Source: Pseudofrankia sp. DC12 (lineage in GTDB: Bacteria; Actinomycetota; Actinomycetes; Frankiales; Frankiaceae). From it: 64,000 nt of DNA. The stretch is taken from positions 3,011,208 through 3,075,207 of the forward strand of contig NZ_KQ031391.1 of NCBI RefSeq assembly GCF_000966285.1, read 5' to 3'. Position numbers and translations under genes: made by a program. The notes beneath the pieces were generated by a model. That model saw nothing but the letters and a program-made list of their open reading frames with translations. It made no database searches and was not told the origin of the DNA. The first letter of the stretch is position 1. Each line of letters begins with the position of its first letter. Below are positions 1-8,377 of the stretch, piece by piece.

Positions 1-108
1 ACCTGACAGGCCCGTGCGGACACGCTCACGCTGGAGCAGCGCCACCGACGGGCTTGCCGGGCGGGGTCGCCCGCTCGGCGGGCTGCCTGGTCACCATGTC
101 TGGCAGGC

Positions 109-384
109 TCATCGGGACCTGCCGTGCCCCGGGCCTTCTCCAGACCCGTCCGGCCCGGACGCAGACGCCGGCGTGTCCGAGTCAACGGGGCGAAGCGCGG
201 CGAGGATGTCGGCGGTGTGCACGCGATAGACCCCGCCCCGGCGGTGAACCGGGACCGGGAACTGCCCGGCGCGGGCGAGGCGGTAAGCGAGCGTCCGGCC
301 GAGGTTGAGCGAGCGGCCGGCAGTGACCAGATCGACCGCGGCCGGCAGCGCCTCAATCTCGGCAAGAGTCAGCGGGTTGCGCAC
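109..384 (-). CDS. Excisionase-like small HTH DNA-binding protein
   Basis: This is a 91-aa protein. Residues 1-65 look like the winged helix-turn-helix of AlpA/excisionase-type proteins: LTLAEIEALP, then DLVTAGRSLNLGRTLAYRLAR, then a basic stretch ending in YRVHTADILAAL. The C-terminus is Pro/Ser/Gly-rich and probably disordered. In actinomycete integrative elements such proteins sit near the integrase and direct excision or regulate transfer genes. The DUF2637 and GntR genes nearby fit this setting. No integrase is seen beside it; the only one in the window is at 36.2 kb. It could also be a MerR-like regulator. Confidence 0.65.
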   Translation of the reverse strand: MRNPLTLAEIEALPAAVDLVTAGRSLNLGRTLAYRLARAGQFPVPVHRRGGVYRVHTADILAALRPVDSDTPASASGPDGSGEGPGHGRSR

Positions 385-811
385 GACCGCTCCTTCCAGC
401 GGGCGTCCAGGCAGTCATCACCGACCACCTCCCGCCCGGCGTCTCCATGACACGTCACGGTCCGCACTGACCACATCCCTACCGACACCGCGAACGGCAC
501 CCAAAAGGCCATCGCAGAAAACCCGTCATCCGCGGCAACATCGCGGAGGTCATCGCGACCACCCCCGAACCGCGAGGAGAACAGACCCCGCCACGAGCGT
601 GCACAGGACGCTTCACGCGCGGGTCCTCGCGAATGACATCGCCGCAGGTCAGGGCCAATCCAAAAGTCGAGGCAGCCGAGCCGTCGCCGAGCGATCCGGC
701 CTGGCATACGAGACCGCCCTGCCGTTCCCACTCCCTCGCTCCCACCCAGGCCTCGCGACGCTGTCCTGATCGCGGAAGGCAAGGCTCGGTCGGCATCCTC
801 GGCACCCGCGC
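385..811. other. Gene-free stretch
   Basis: No convincing gene is seen in these 427 bases. Open frames exist on both strands but have Arg/Pro/Ser-rich compositions typical of shadow frames in high-GC DNA. It probably holds the promoter of the excisionase-like gene and the 3' end of the DUF2637 transcript. Confidence 0.4.
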
Positions 812-1954
812 TCAGGCGGCGCACTGGGTGGTGGCTTGCCGGCGCCATTCGGCCAGGTAGCGGCGAGCGGTGCCGGCGTGGAGGTCGAGGGCGGGCGCGA
901 GGTCGCGGGCCAGGGCGTAGTCGGTGCGAGGGTCGTCAGGGGCGATGTCGCGCAACAGGACGGCGGCGAGGCGGGCACGTTTGCTGCCACGTCGCGACGT
1001 CTGCAAGACCCGGTCGAGCACGGCCCGCGAGATCGGCTCCGGCGCCTCGTCCCACCCGGCAGCGTCGTCTGGCCAAGGGGTGACGCCTTCCGGCAGCCAG
1101 TACGCGTCGTTGTCGGCGCGCGGGACAGGCGCCGAGTCAAGCTGGCTCGGGGCGGTCAGGTCTCCGGCGTGTCCGTCCGTTGATGCGGGCTGCGCGTGTC
1201 GGCGCCCGAGGAGATCGTTCTGGCCCGCAGCGCTCTGCATCCCGGTGGTCTCCACGCGCCCGTAGGAGCCGGTCCGCGGATCGCGGCCCGATGCAGAGTG
1301 TCGGGCGCCCTCCGGGCCGGGGCTGCCTCGACCGGCCGTCGTGTCTGGCCGGGGGCGGGCTTTGCGGATCTGACTCATGAGGAGTTCGTAGGACCCGATC
1401 AGCGCGGCCGAGGGCCACGCGGCAATCACGCGGGCGGCGAGGTCGGGTTGGGCGTGCATGACGTTGGCGGCGATGCTCGCGGCGGAAGCGAGGGTGAGTA
1501 GGGCGTAGGGCAGTGGGGAGCGGCGGCGGCCGGCGCGGCTGTCGGCGAGCAGGGTGAGGCTGGCGGCGACGATCAGTCCGTCGACGGAGATCGGCATGAT
1601 GGCAGCGGTGGTGTGGTCTTCGCCGTGTTCACGGGCGACGCCTGCCATGTGTCTGTAGGACACGATGCCAGCGATCAGCGCGACCGTGACGACGGCGGCG
1701 ACAGTCGCCAGCCGGATCCACAGCTCCCCGCTCCCCCATCGCGACCCGCGCGGCCGACCCGAGGGCGGGACGACGGCGACGTCGTCGCGCGGCCTGGCCG
1801 TCGGCGCAGCGCGGACAGCGGTTCTGTCAGCCGATTCTGTTCTGGCCGCCAGATGCGTCGACAGGCCGGCGGCGGTGCGCGCGACGACGGCCGGAGCTTC
1901 AGGGTCATCTGCTGGTCGGACAGTGCGGTGCTCGGTGCGGGTGGGAGGGGGCAT
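812..1954 (-). CDS. DUF2637 membrane protein of integrative elements
   Basis: This 380-aa protein has a Pro/Arg/Ala-rich N-terminus (about 1-65). A membrane domain follows (about 70-195) with four hydrophobic segments, including LATVAAVVTVALIAGIVSY, SVDGLIVAASLTLLA and YALLTLASAASIAANVM. This matches DUF2637 proteins, which are common in actinomycete conjugative elements, where they accompany transfer and spread genes. After a polar linker, the C-terminus (about 320-380) looks like an HTH: KRARLAAVLLRDIAPDD, then LDLHAGTARRYLAEWRRQ. Its exact role is unknown; a part in plasmid transfer or spreading is inferred from context. Confidence 0.75.
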   Translation of the reverse strand: MPPPTRTEHRTVRPADDPEAPAVVARTAAGLSTHLAARTESADRTAVRAAPTARPRDDVAVVPPSGRPRGSRWGSGELWIRLATVAAVVTVALIAGIVSYRHMAGVAREHGEDHTTAAIMPISVDGLIVAASLTLLADSRAGRRRSPLPYALLTLASAASIAANVMHAQPDLAARVIAAWPSAALIGSYELLMSQIRKARPRPDTTAGRGSPGPEGARHSASGRDPRTGSYGRVETTGMQSAAGQNDLLGRRHAQPASTDGHAGDLTAPSQLDSAPVPRADNDAYWLPEGVTPWPDDAAGWDEAPEPISRAVLDRVLQTSRRGSKRARLAAVLLRDIAPDDPRTDYALARDLAPALDLHAGTARRYLAEWRRQATTQCAA

Positions 1955-2359
1955 CTCGGCCTACCAAGCTGGTTGGGTCCTTACTTAGGCAGTGCGAATC
2001 TGCGGGCCGATTCCGGAAGCCGGCGCTGGTAACTGGGGTCCAAGGTCCCGACGAGTCACCGCCAGCGTCACCGTCCATGTCACCGTCAACGACACCGCAC
2101 CGCGCACCAGGTGCGAGCTGTCATTGGCGGCACCATCCGCAGTCACATCGCGCGCCCCGGCGAACTCGTCGGGGTCGTCGACTCAGGCCGGACTGGCACG
2201 GCGCAGGAGGCTGCTCGCAGTGAGGGCGCGCTCAGCCGCCTGGGCAGACAGCCAGCCACGCCAAGACCTGTTCGTCCTCCGGGCGAAGCGCCACGCCAGC
2301 CAACGCAGCGTGAAGCTCGGCGCCGAGATCTTCCGCCGTGAAGCCGACCAGTTCCCGGC
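1955..2359. other. Gene-free stretch upstream of DUF2637 gene
   Basis: About 400 bases without a gene that can be defended. Positions 2055-2100 contain a short imprecise repeat of GTCACCGTC-like words. The frames open on either strand have no recognisable domain and look like shadows. Confidence 0.35.
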
Positions 2360-3082
2360 CTAGCGGCCCGGTGACCTCGCTTGGTCGAACCCGTCCCAGC
2401 CGGCCGGCAGCTCCGGCCGCGGTGCAAGCACGAAGATCAGCGTCGTGTCGACGTCGCCCCAGGACTCAACGAATCGCGCTTCGGGCGGAAGTTGCCGTAG
2501 GACGGCGATCACGCTGGCGGCGTCATCGTCGGGCCGGACCGTCACCTCGAACTGGCCCCGCGCCGTCAGCCGCCCATCCCCGACCTCGACCAGGCGAGCC
2601 TCGTCGCCGGACCGTCGGACCGCGGTGACCAGCCGGGAACGCGCATTCTGCGTGGGGATAGCAGCCGTACTGAGGCTGTGGACTTCGGTCACCACGCTGG
2701 TGAACCACTCCTCCCACGCCGCCCACCCCTCCCGACTCGTGGGCAGATGCGACAGGTCCGGCACGAGCAGCACCGCGTCCAGATGACGGGCGATCTCCGC
2801 GACGGCGAGAGCCAGCCCCGGCCGGGCGATCTCCTCATCGGGCGCCAGCCGGTCGACGAACACCTCGACCAGGTCCAGACCCGCATGCCGAGCCTGGACG
2901 TCGAGACAGTGGTGCAGGCCGTTGATCTGGTCCTCATCGCCAGGAAGACAGACGTAGCCGACTGCCGGGCGCGGCCCGGACTGTGGGTCGGCGTCGGGAT
3001 GAGGCTCGGCCGCATCACGGGGAGACGAGGGCGGGCCGACCGAATTCGGAGTGAGCAGGGAGCGTGGCGCGGGCCGGGCCAT
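2360..3082 (-). CDS. Resolvase-fold-like protein lacking catalytic serine
   Basis: This 240-aa protein is not confidently assigned. Residues about 40-135 read like the N-terminal fold of serine recombinases: GYVCLPGD, an alpha segment, GLDLVEVFVDR, RPGLALAVAEIARHLDAVLLVPDLSHL. The position where resolvases carry the nucleophilic Ser (YvRvSt) reads YVCLPGD, so no recombinase activity is expected. The C-terminal half (TVRPDDDAASVIAVLRQLP and a segment near VDTTLIFVLAPRPE) is unrecognised. It lies divergently next to the GntR gene and may share its operator region. A regulatory or DNA-binding role in the element is a guess. Confidence 0.5.
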   Translation of the reverse strand: MARPAPRSLLTPNSVGPPSSPRDAAEPHPDADPQSGPRPAVGYVCLPGDEDQINGLHHCLDVQARHAGLDLVEVFVDRLAPDEEIARPGLALAVAEIARHLDAVLLVPDLSHLPTSREGWAAWEEWFTSVVTEVHSLSTAAIPTQNARSRLVTAVRRSGDEARLVEVGDGRLTARGQFEVTVRPDDDAASVIAVLRQLPPEARFVESWGDVDTTLIFVLAPRPELPAGWDGFDQARSPGR

Positions 3083-3171
3083 CGCGTCCTCCAGACCAAG
3101 CGACGAGGCTGACGGGTACGCAAACCGGCCGTCGAGGGTCCCCGGCCGGAGGCGTCGGCCGACACTAACAC

Positions 3172-3252
3172 CATGCCTTAAGGCATGTCCATGCGCCCTA
3201 AGGCATGCAATCCTGCTGCAGGACAGCGGATGCGGCTATGGTCTAGGGCATG
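3172..3252 (+). promoter_or_regulatory. GntR operator cluster and leaderless-type promoter
   Basis: Positions 3172-3187 form the perfect 16-bp palindrome CATGCCTTAAGGCATG. A second, imperfect copy of its right half (CCTAAGGCATG) ends at 3207. A third half-site (CTAGGGCATG) at 3243-3252 contains the GntR start codon. A -10-like TATGGT at 3237-3242 lies 7 nt before the ATG, suggesting a leaderless transcript. The arrangement is what an autorepressed KorSA-like GntR gene would show, and the site may also control the divergent gene ending at 2360. Confidence 0.6.
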
Positions 3253-4008
3253 TCGCCCGACGGACCGCCCTACACGCGGATCGCCACCTCACTCCGCGAA
3301 AAGATCGAGTCCGGCGACTATCCACCCGGTTCACGGCTGCCACCCCACCGCGAGCTCGCGCGCACCTACCAAGCCGCACAGGAGACGATCAGACGGGCCA
3401 TCGCCCAGCTCCAAGCCGAAGGACTCGTCGAGACCCGCGGCCAGCACGGCACCTTCGTCCAGACGCGCCAGCCGGTCCGCCGAATCGCGACCGACTTCTA
3501 CCAACGCCGACCGGCCAGCTCGGCCGAACCCACCTCACCGTTCGCGCGCACCGTCGAAGCCGCCGGTGGCCACCCCACCTGGGACCACGAGACCACCCGC
3601 GAAACCGCCGACGAGCACATCGCCGCCCGGCTCGCGATCCAACCCGGCGAGCCCGTCATCGTCACCCGCTACCTCTACCGCCACGACGGAGCACCCATCC
3701 AGACCGCCGTCTCCTGGGAACCCGCAGCCCTCACCTCTGGAACCCCGATCGAACTGCCCGAGGCCGGCGCCGCCGTCGGCGTCGTCGCCCGCTTCGACGC
3801 AATCGGCCTGAGGATCGACTCCGTCACCGAAGAGATCGCCGCCCGACCACCCACCCCCGCCGAAGTGCAGACCCTCGCGCTGCCACCAGGCGTCTCAGTC
3901 CTGGAAATGAACCGGACCTACTACGCCGGCGATACACCTGTCGAGACAGCCACCATCGTCATGGCCGGCCACCGGAACGTCCTTGCCTACCGCCTCGCCG
4001 TCAGCTGA
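3250..4008 (+). CDS. GntR-family regulator with UTRA domain
   Basis: This 252-aa protein has an N-terminal winged HTH at about 5-70: YTRIATSLREKIESGDYPPG, LPPHRELARTYQ, then EGLVETRGQHGTFV. A C-terminal UTRA ligand-binding domain follows at about 95-245, with RLAIQPGEPVIVTRYLY, SVTEEIAARPPTPAEVQ, and a final YYAGDTPVETATIVMAGHR. This is the architecture of HutC/KorSA-type repressors, which in actinomycete integrative elements silence replication and transfer genes. The ATG at 3250 overlaps one of a series of AAGGCATG-type half-sites, consistent with autoregulation. The effector molecule is unknown. Confidence 0.88.
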   Translation: MSPDGPPYTRIATSLREKIESGDYPPGSRLPPHRELARTYQAAQETIRRAIAQLQAEGLVETRGQHGTFVQTRQPVRRIATDFYQRRPASSAEPTSPFARTVEAAGGHPTWDHETTRETADEHIAARLAIQPGEPVIVTRYLYRHDGAPIQTAVSWEPAALTSGTPIELPEAGAAVGVVARFDAIGLRIDSVTEEIAARPPTPAEVQTLALPPGVSVLEMNRTYYAGDTPVETATIVMAGHRNVLAYRLAVS

Positions 4009-4270
4009 AGGAGAGGAATTCAAGAGGTTGACGTGCCGAGTGCCAGTCCGTTTACTCGCCGCGCGCGAGGTACCAGCATGGGCCTCTGCATGATTGCCAG
4101 GTAGCGACTGGACATTCGAGACCGTCCAGATCTAATGGGTGACCATCCGGCCCATCCTGCCAAGGGATTTCTTTCAAAGACTAAAGTCGGACCGCCGCGA
4201 CCGGCATGACCATCCGACAGTCTTTGCGAGACCTCCGACACCGGCACGCTGCAAATTCGCAGCTTTTAAT

Positions 4271-5806
4271 TCACCGGACAATCCTCGCGGGGATTCCGTG
4301 CTCATGGCAGATCGCAAGCAGACCTGTTCCGTCGATGAGCTCCAGGGGCTTCCCACTCGCGAATTCGTAACTGCTAGGGCCATAGCCACTCGTCGTGATC
4401 AGAATCCCACTCTTCGCACCCTCGTGCTGCATGGTCCCGTAGAGGTCACGAACAGCCGTTGGCGGGACCGTCTTCCTATACAGCTTGACCTGGATGACGT
4501 ATTTACCGCCGCGGATTGGCGTGGGGTCATACGCGACACAGTCGACGCCGCCATCACCGTCCGCCTTGAAAACCTGCGTATCAAATTTCATCTTCGTGAA
4601 CAGGTTTTGGATAAAGTGTTCAAAATCCTTTGGCGTCAGCTCCAGAAGATTCGGCCGCGTGTCGATCCGGCTGATGATGTCGATCGGGTCGATGACTCTG
4701 GGGTCAGCCATCTTGAACTCCATGACGGGAGTTACTGGCACCAGTTCGTCGGGGTGAACCGAGACGTCCGCCGCAAAATACTTGCGCACACACTTGACCG
4801 GATCAAGACTCTCGATCTTAAGCGGCTCGAACTGCTCGCGAGTCGCACGCAATGTGATGAGACACGGCTCGATGTCCTGGCCGGTCACGGGATCAATGGT
4901 TTGTACCATCCCGTTGAACACGACAGCGTCGGCGATACGCAGCGGATCGCTTCGGAAGGCGAGGTGCAGGGCACGCAACGCCACCTGCGCCGTCAACTGC
5001 TGGTAGATCTTTCTTATGTCCTCGGCAGGCCGCTTGGACTCAGAGAACTCATCTCTAGATTTGACCCAGTTGAACGATTTCTTTGTCGGCACGATATCCG
5101 GTCCCGGGAGGTACCATTCAATCGCCAGGAGCGACGACTCGGGTACGAATCCAGCTCTCCGTCGCACCGGAAATCCGCCGGGGCCCTTGACCCTGTCCAC
5201 CATCATCTGGAAATAGTCGCTGACCGCGTGGCGATCGCGGTTTCTCACTGCTGCGGCGAACTGGTCGACTCCGGCGTTGTGCCTCTCAATCTCCGCTCTG
5301 AGTGCTGAAACCCGCGCGGCGTGGGCGCGTCGAGCGGCCGCGACTCGTACCTGCCGTGCCGCCTCATCCTCGGCGTGCTCGTCCATCGCCTTCGAGAAAG
5401 CCAGCTCCGCCTCGGCGTAACGGGCGGCATAGCGAGACTGACCACCGAGGATCTTCCCGATCTGACCCGGCGAACGTGGCTCGAACTGTGCCCAGTTCGG
5501 CGATGGCAACGGTCTCGCATCATTTCCTAGATCAAGACCCGGCAAAACAAGGCCACGCTTCAACGCGCCGAAATCTACTGCCGGATTCGGCGCGCTCAGA
5601 GCGGCCGTATGAATGCTGTTGAGCTCATGCACCTTCTGTTCGAGGGCAGCGGTCATATCGGCGGCCTCCTGCCGGCGGCCAGCCTCGAACGCCTGCTTGC
5701 GGGCCTGCTCCGCCTCCCGCGCGGCCTGTCGATCAGTCGCCGCCTGACGTCGACGCTGCTCCGCCATCTGGCGCTGCCATTCCGAAGACCCGGAACCTGA
5801 AGCCAC
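4271..5806 (-). CDS. Mrr-type restriction endonuclease with coiled-coil N-terminus
   Basis: This 511-aa protein opens with a basic/Gln/Ala-rich coiled coil (about 5-65). A second helical region lies near 120-185 (SRYAARYAEAELAFSKAM). The middle is unassigned. Residues about 390-510 form an Mrr_cat-like PD-(D/E)XK nuclease: LTPKDFEHFIQNLFTKM, then GDGGVDCVAYD, YVIQVKLY as the QxK strand, and a final GILITTSGYG. Mrr enzymes cut methylated or otherwise modified DNA (type IV restriction). The stretch is visibly lower in GC than its neighbours (for example 4140-4330 and 4500-4640), suggesting recent transfer. It stands alone, with no methylase beside it. Confidence 0.82.
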   Translation of the reverse strand: MASGSGSSEWQRQMAEQRRRQAATDRQAAREAEQARKQAFEAGRRQEAADMTAALEQKVHELNSIHTAALSAPNPAVDFGALKRGLVLPGLDLGNDARPLPSPNWAQFEPRSPGQIGKILGGQSRYAARYAEAELAFSKAMDEHAEDEAARQVRVAAARRAHAARVSALRAEIERHNAGVDQFAAAVRNRDRHAVSDYFQMMVDRVKGPGGFPVRRRAGFVPESSLLAIEWYLPGPDIVPTKKSFNWVKSRDEFSESKRPAEDIRKIYQQLTAQVALRALHLAFRSDPLRIADAVVFNGMVQTIDPVTGQDIEPCLITLRATREQFEPLKIESLDPVKCVRKYFAADVSVHPDELVPVTPVMEFKMADPRVIDPIDIISRIDTRPNLLELTPKDFEHFIQNLFTKMKFDTQVFKADGDGGVDCVAYDPTPIRGGKYVIQVKLYRKTVPPTAVRDLYGTMQHEGAKSGILITTSGYGPSSYEFASGKPLELIDGTGLLAICHEHGIPARIVR

Positions 5807-6113
5807 GATCGCCTCCCCACCCTCTCTCAGGGTAGCGAGACGACCATCATCCAGTCAGCGATTTACTCAGCTTAGTGGCCCACTGTGAGGGCTTCGCCGC
5901 CCGGCGCGGCCAGCGGATGAAGTCCGTGGCCAGTCGGTAGCTACCCGCGCGGTTGGCAGTGGTGCCGGAGCCATTCCTGCCGCTGATCGGAGCGTCGCCA
6001 TGTCGTCGCCTGATCACCGTTCGGCCAGTTCTCCTCCGACTCGTCCCCCGGCCGCAGCAACGACTCCGCTGTTGTTGCGGTGCGCCATCGCCGCCGGCGG
6101 ACAGAACACGTGG
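5807..6113. other. Gene-free stretch upstream of the Mrr-type gene
   Basis: About 300 bases with no gene seen. It must contain the promoter of the minus-strand Mrr-type gene (start at 5806) and the 3' end of the coiled-coil gene (stop at 6114). Confidence 0.4.
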
Positions 6114-7235
6114 TCAGGAGCCTGATGAGTCTCGCGGCTCGCCGATCATCTGCGGATCAGCCTGCAAATTGATCGTGGCGAGCTCGTCGAGTGCGGCGTC
6201 CCGCGACTGCTCCGCGGCCTGGCGGGCCGCATCGGCACGAGCGGCACGTTCGACCGCCTCACGGACCTCGGTGCGGGCGGCTTCCAGGTGGGTGACGGCC
6301 TGGTCGGCGCGGGCTTGCTGGGCGGCGGCGGTCTCGCGGGCGGCGGTCAGGAGCTGTTCGGTGGTGGCGGCGCGCAGTTGGGCGATTTCGGCGCTCTGGC
6401 GGGCGGTGGACTCGTCCGCGCGGGCTGATGCGAGCTGCCGGTCGGCGTCCATGCGTGCGCGGTGGGCCTGGTCGCGGCCGGCTTCGGCGGCGGTGACGCG
6501 TTCCATGGCCCGGTCGAGGTCGGTCCTTAGGTGCGCGGCCTCGGTCTCGGCGATCTCTGCACGGTGGATGGCGGCCTCGCCGGCACGCTGCGCCTGGTCG
6601 CGGCTGGCCTCGGCAGCCGCACGTGCAGCGTCCGCGACCTGTGCCCGTCGGATGGCGTCGCCGGCGCGGTCGTCGGCTTCCTGCGCCCGTCGCGTCTGCT
6701 CCGCCGCCTGCGCGGCTGCCGCGGCGGCTTCCTGGCGGGCCTGGGCGGCGTCGGCGCGGGCACGTTCGAGCTCGGCCTGCATCTCGGCTGCGGCGTCCTC
6801 GGCGGTCAGCCGGGCCTGCTGCTCGCCGGCCAGGCCGACCTCGGCGTTCGCGACGGTTTTCAACGCCTCGGCCCGCACGGCGGCGAGTTCGGCGGCGACG
6901 GCTTCCGGGTCGGTCGCGGTCCCGAGCAGCTCTCTGGCCGCGCCGGCGGCGGCCTCGAACTCGCCGAGCAGCTCGGCGAGCCGGTCGACCGTGGCCCGCA
7001 GGGAAGCGCCCGCGAGGCTCGCCGGCCGATCACCGGCCTCGACCAGCTCAGCCTGCGCGCCGACGGGCGCCTTGCGAGACCGGCGCGCGCGAAACGCTGT
7101 CTGCGCTGTGTGGTCTGGCCGTGCGCAGTACCGCGGTGCGGGTCCGCCGGTCGCTGGCGGCGGCGCGGCCGGCTCACCGCAGCCGGGGTAGGCGCAGACC
7201 GTCCGTCGCTCCGCGACATCCATTCGTTCGTTCAT
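6114..7235 (-). CDS. Zinc-finger/long coiled-coil protein (ICE-associated type)
   Basis: The ATG at 7235 is preferred because the translation becomes recognisable there (MNERMDVAERRTVCAYPGCG); it gives 373 aa, although the frame stays open further upstream. Residues about 13-50 carry a putative zinc site (CAYPGCGE, then YCARPDHTAQTAFR). About 100-360 is a nearly unbroken Ala/Arg/Glu/Gln-rich coiled coil with heptad-like spacing. Similar proteins, KfrA-like in appearance, are common on actinobacterial plasmids and integrative elements; a role in segregation or nucleoid binding is possible but unproven. It lies 89 nt downstream of the lanthipeptide operon on the same strand, so read-through is possible. 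Confidence 0.6.
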   Translation of the reverse strand: MNERMDVAERRTVCAYPGCGEPAAPPPATGGPAPRYCARPDHTAQTAFRARRSRKAPVGAQAELVEAGDRPASLAGASLRATVDRLAELLGEFEAAAGAARELLGTATDPEAVAAELAAVRAEALKTVANAEVGLAGEQQARLTAEDAAAEMQAELERARADAAQARQEAAAAAAQAAEQTRRAQEADDRAGDAIRRAQVADAARAAAEASRDQAQRAGEAAIHRAEIAETEAAHLRTDLDRAMERVTAAEAGRDQAHRARMDADRQLASARADESTARQSAEIAQLRAATTEQLLTAARETAAAQQARADQAVTHLEAARTEVREAVERAARADAARQAAEQSRDAALDELATINLQADPQMIGEPRDSSGS

Positions 7236-7324
7236 AGCATGACGATATGGATGGATGCGGACGTCTACGTCCGGTTGTCCACAGGCGGTACAACCGCGAG
7301 CGCACGCCTCGAAGGGCGGACTCG

Positions 7325-8377
7325 TCATTCGTGGATGACGCTGCCCGCAGGGTCGGGCGTCGGCGGATGGGTGCTCGCCGGGCTGGGTCCGAGGATCGCC
7401 TGGCGGGCGGCGTGGGCGAGAAGGGCCTGTTGGCGGCCGGGCAGGCCGAGCCGGTTCCAGTGGAAGAGCACGTGATAGCTCAAGACTTCGCGTAGGCCTC
7501 GGTGGAGTTGGCCCGTCCGGTTCGCGTCCGCGAGCCGCCGGCCGGCCTCGGTGAAGGCACTGACCCAGGCGGCTTGGGCCGCAGCCCGACCACCGTGGCC
7601 GAAGATCGGTCCGTCGGGTGCGGTGTCGGCCCGGAGGAAGGCTGTGAGGGTCTTGCTTAGTGCCGCGACCTGGTCGCCGGAGACGTCGGTGGGGCGGTGG
7701 CGGTCCGCGCAGACGCGGGCCCACAGATCGCCGCGTTCGTACCATTCGAGCCCGGCGCCGCGCAGGAACGCTCCGCAGAGCAGGATCGACAGTTCCCGCC
7801 GCCTGGGCTCGCCGTCGGTGGGGGTCGTGGCGAGTTGGAGGATGGCGCGGCTGTCAGCGGTGAACAGGTCGTGGGCGATATCCATCGCCAGGCCGCCGCC
7901 GAAGGCTGCGGTCTCGGCTTCGTAGATCCCGGGCCACCAGGCCTGGAGACGCCTGCAGGCGACGAGCCGGTCAAGTGCGGCGACGATCCCGTCAAGGCGG
8001 CCCGTTTCCGAGGCCCTGGGCCGTAGGCGCAGGCGCCAGCAGGGGTGCTTCCGGATGAACCACCAGCCGTCGAGCGTGCCCTGGTGCTCGGCGTCGAACA
8101 GGACGGGCAGGAGGTGGGCGGCCGCGATCTCGTCGGCACGGACTCCGGCAGGAAAGCGAAGGTAGACCTGCTGCCAGCCGGCGGTTCGATGGGAGGCGAG
8201 CGCGGCGCGCCCGGCGGTGCAGTAGATCTCGGCTGCGGCGCGGAGATCCGCGGGTCCGAGGCCTGCGGCGGCGGCGGTCTCGTCGTGGGGCTGGCCGGAC
8301 AGCAGATCCATGACGGCCGCCTCGGTCGGGTCGGCGGATATGGGTCTCGCTAGCTGATCAGCAGACATGCGTCCCAT
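7325..8377 (-). CDS. Thiopeptide-type/LanB C-terminal-domain protein
   Basis: This 350-aa protein contains a stand-alone version of the C-terminal elimination (SpaB_C, 'thiopep_ocin') domain of LanB dehydratases: GWQQVYLRFPAGV, DGWWFIRKHPCWRLRLRP, then YEAETAAFGG and a helical C-terminus with SYHVLFHWNRLGL. The N-terminus (about 20-75) is helical. In LanB enzymes this domain removes glutamate from glutamylated Ser/Thr to give dehydro-residues. Here it coexists with a full-length LanB that already has such a domain, as in FxLD-type clusters. It overlaps the 3' end of lanC (stop at 8350) by 28 nt, or by 19 nt if the ATG at 8368 is used, so translation is probably coupled. Confidence 0.8.
   Translation of the reverse strand: MGRMSADQLARPISADPTEAAVMDLLSGQPHDETAAAAGLGPADLRAAAEIYCTAGRAALASHRTAGWQQVYLRFPAGVRADEIAAAHLLPVLFDAEHQGTLDGWWFIRKHPCWRLRLRPRASETGRLDGIVAALDRLVACRRLQAWWPGIYEAETAAFGGGLAMDIAHDLFTADSRAILQLATTPTDGEPRRRELSILLCGAFLRGAGLEWYERGDLWARVCADRHRPTDVSGDQVAALSKTLTAFLRADTAPDGPIFGHGGRAAAQAAWVSAFTEAGRRLADANRTGQLHRGLREVLSYHVLFHWNRLGLPGRQQALLAHAARQAILGPSPASTHPPTPDPAGSVIHE

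Noticed and set aside
4020-4247. 75-codon minus-strand frame after the GntR gene
   Set aside because: No domain, no ribosome site and no conserved features; treated as intergenic.
5953-7191. Long Ala/Ser-rich frame on the plus strand
   Set aside because: It is antisense to the coiled-coil gene at 6114-7235; the repetitive Ala/Ser/Arg composition is a mirror of the heptad-coded strand.
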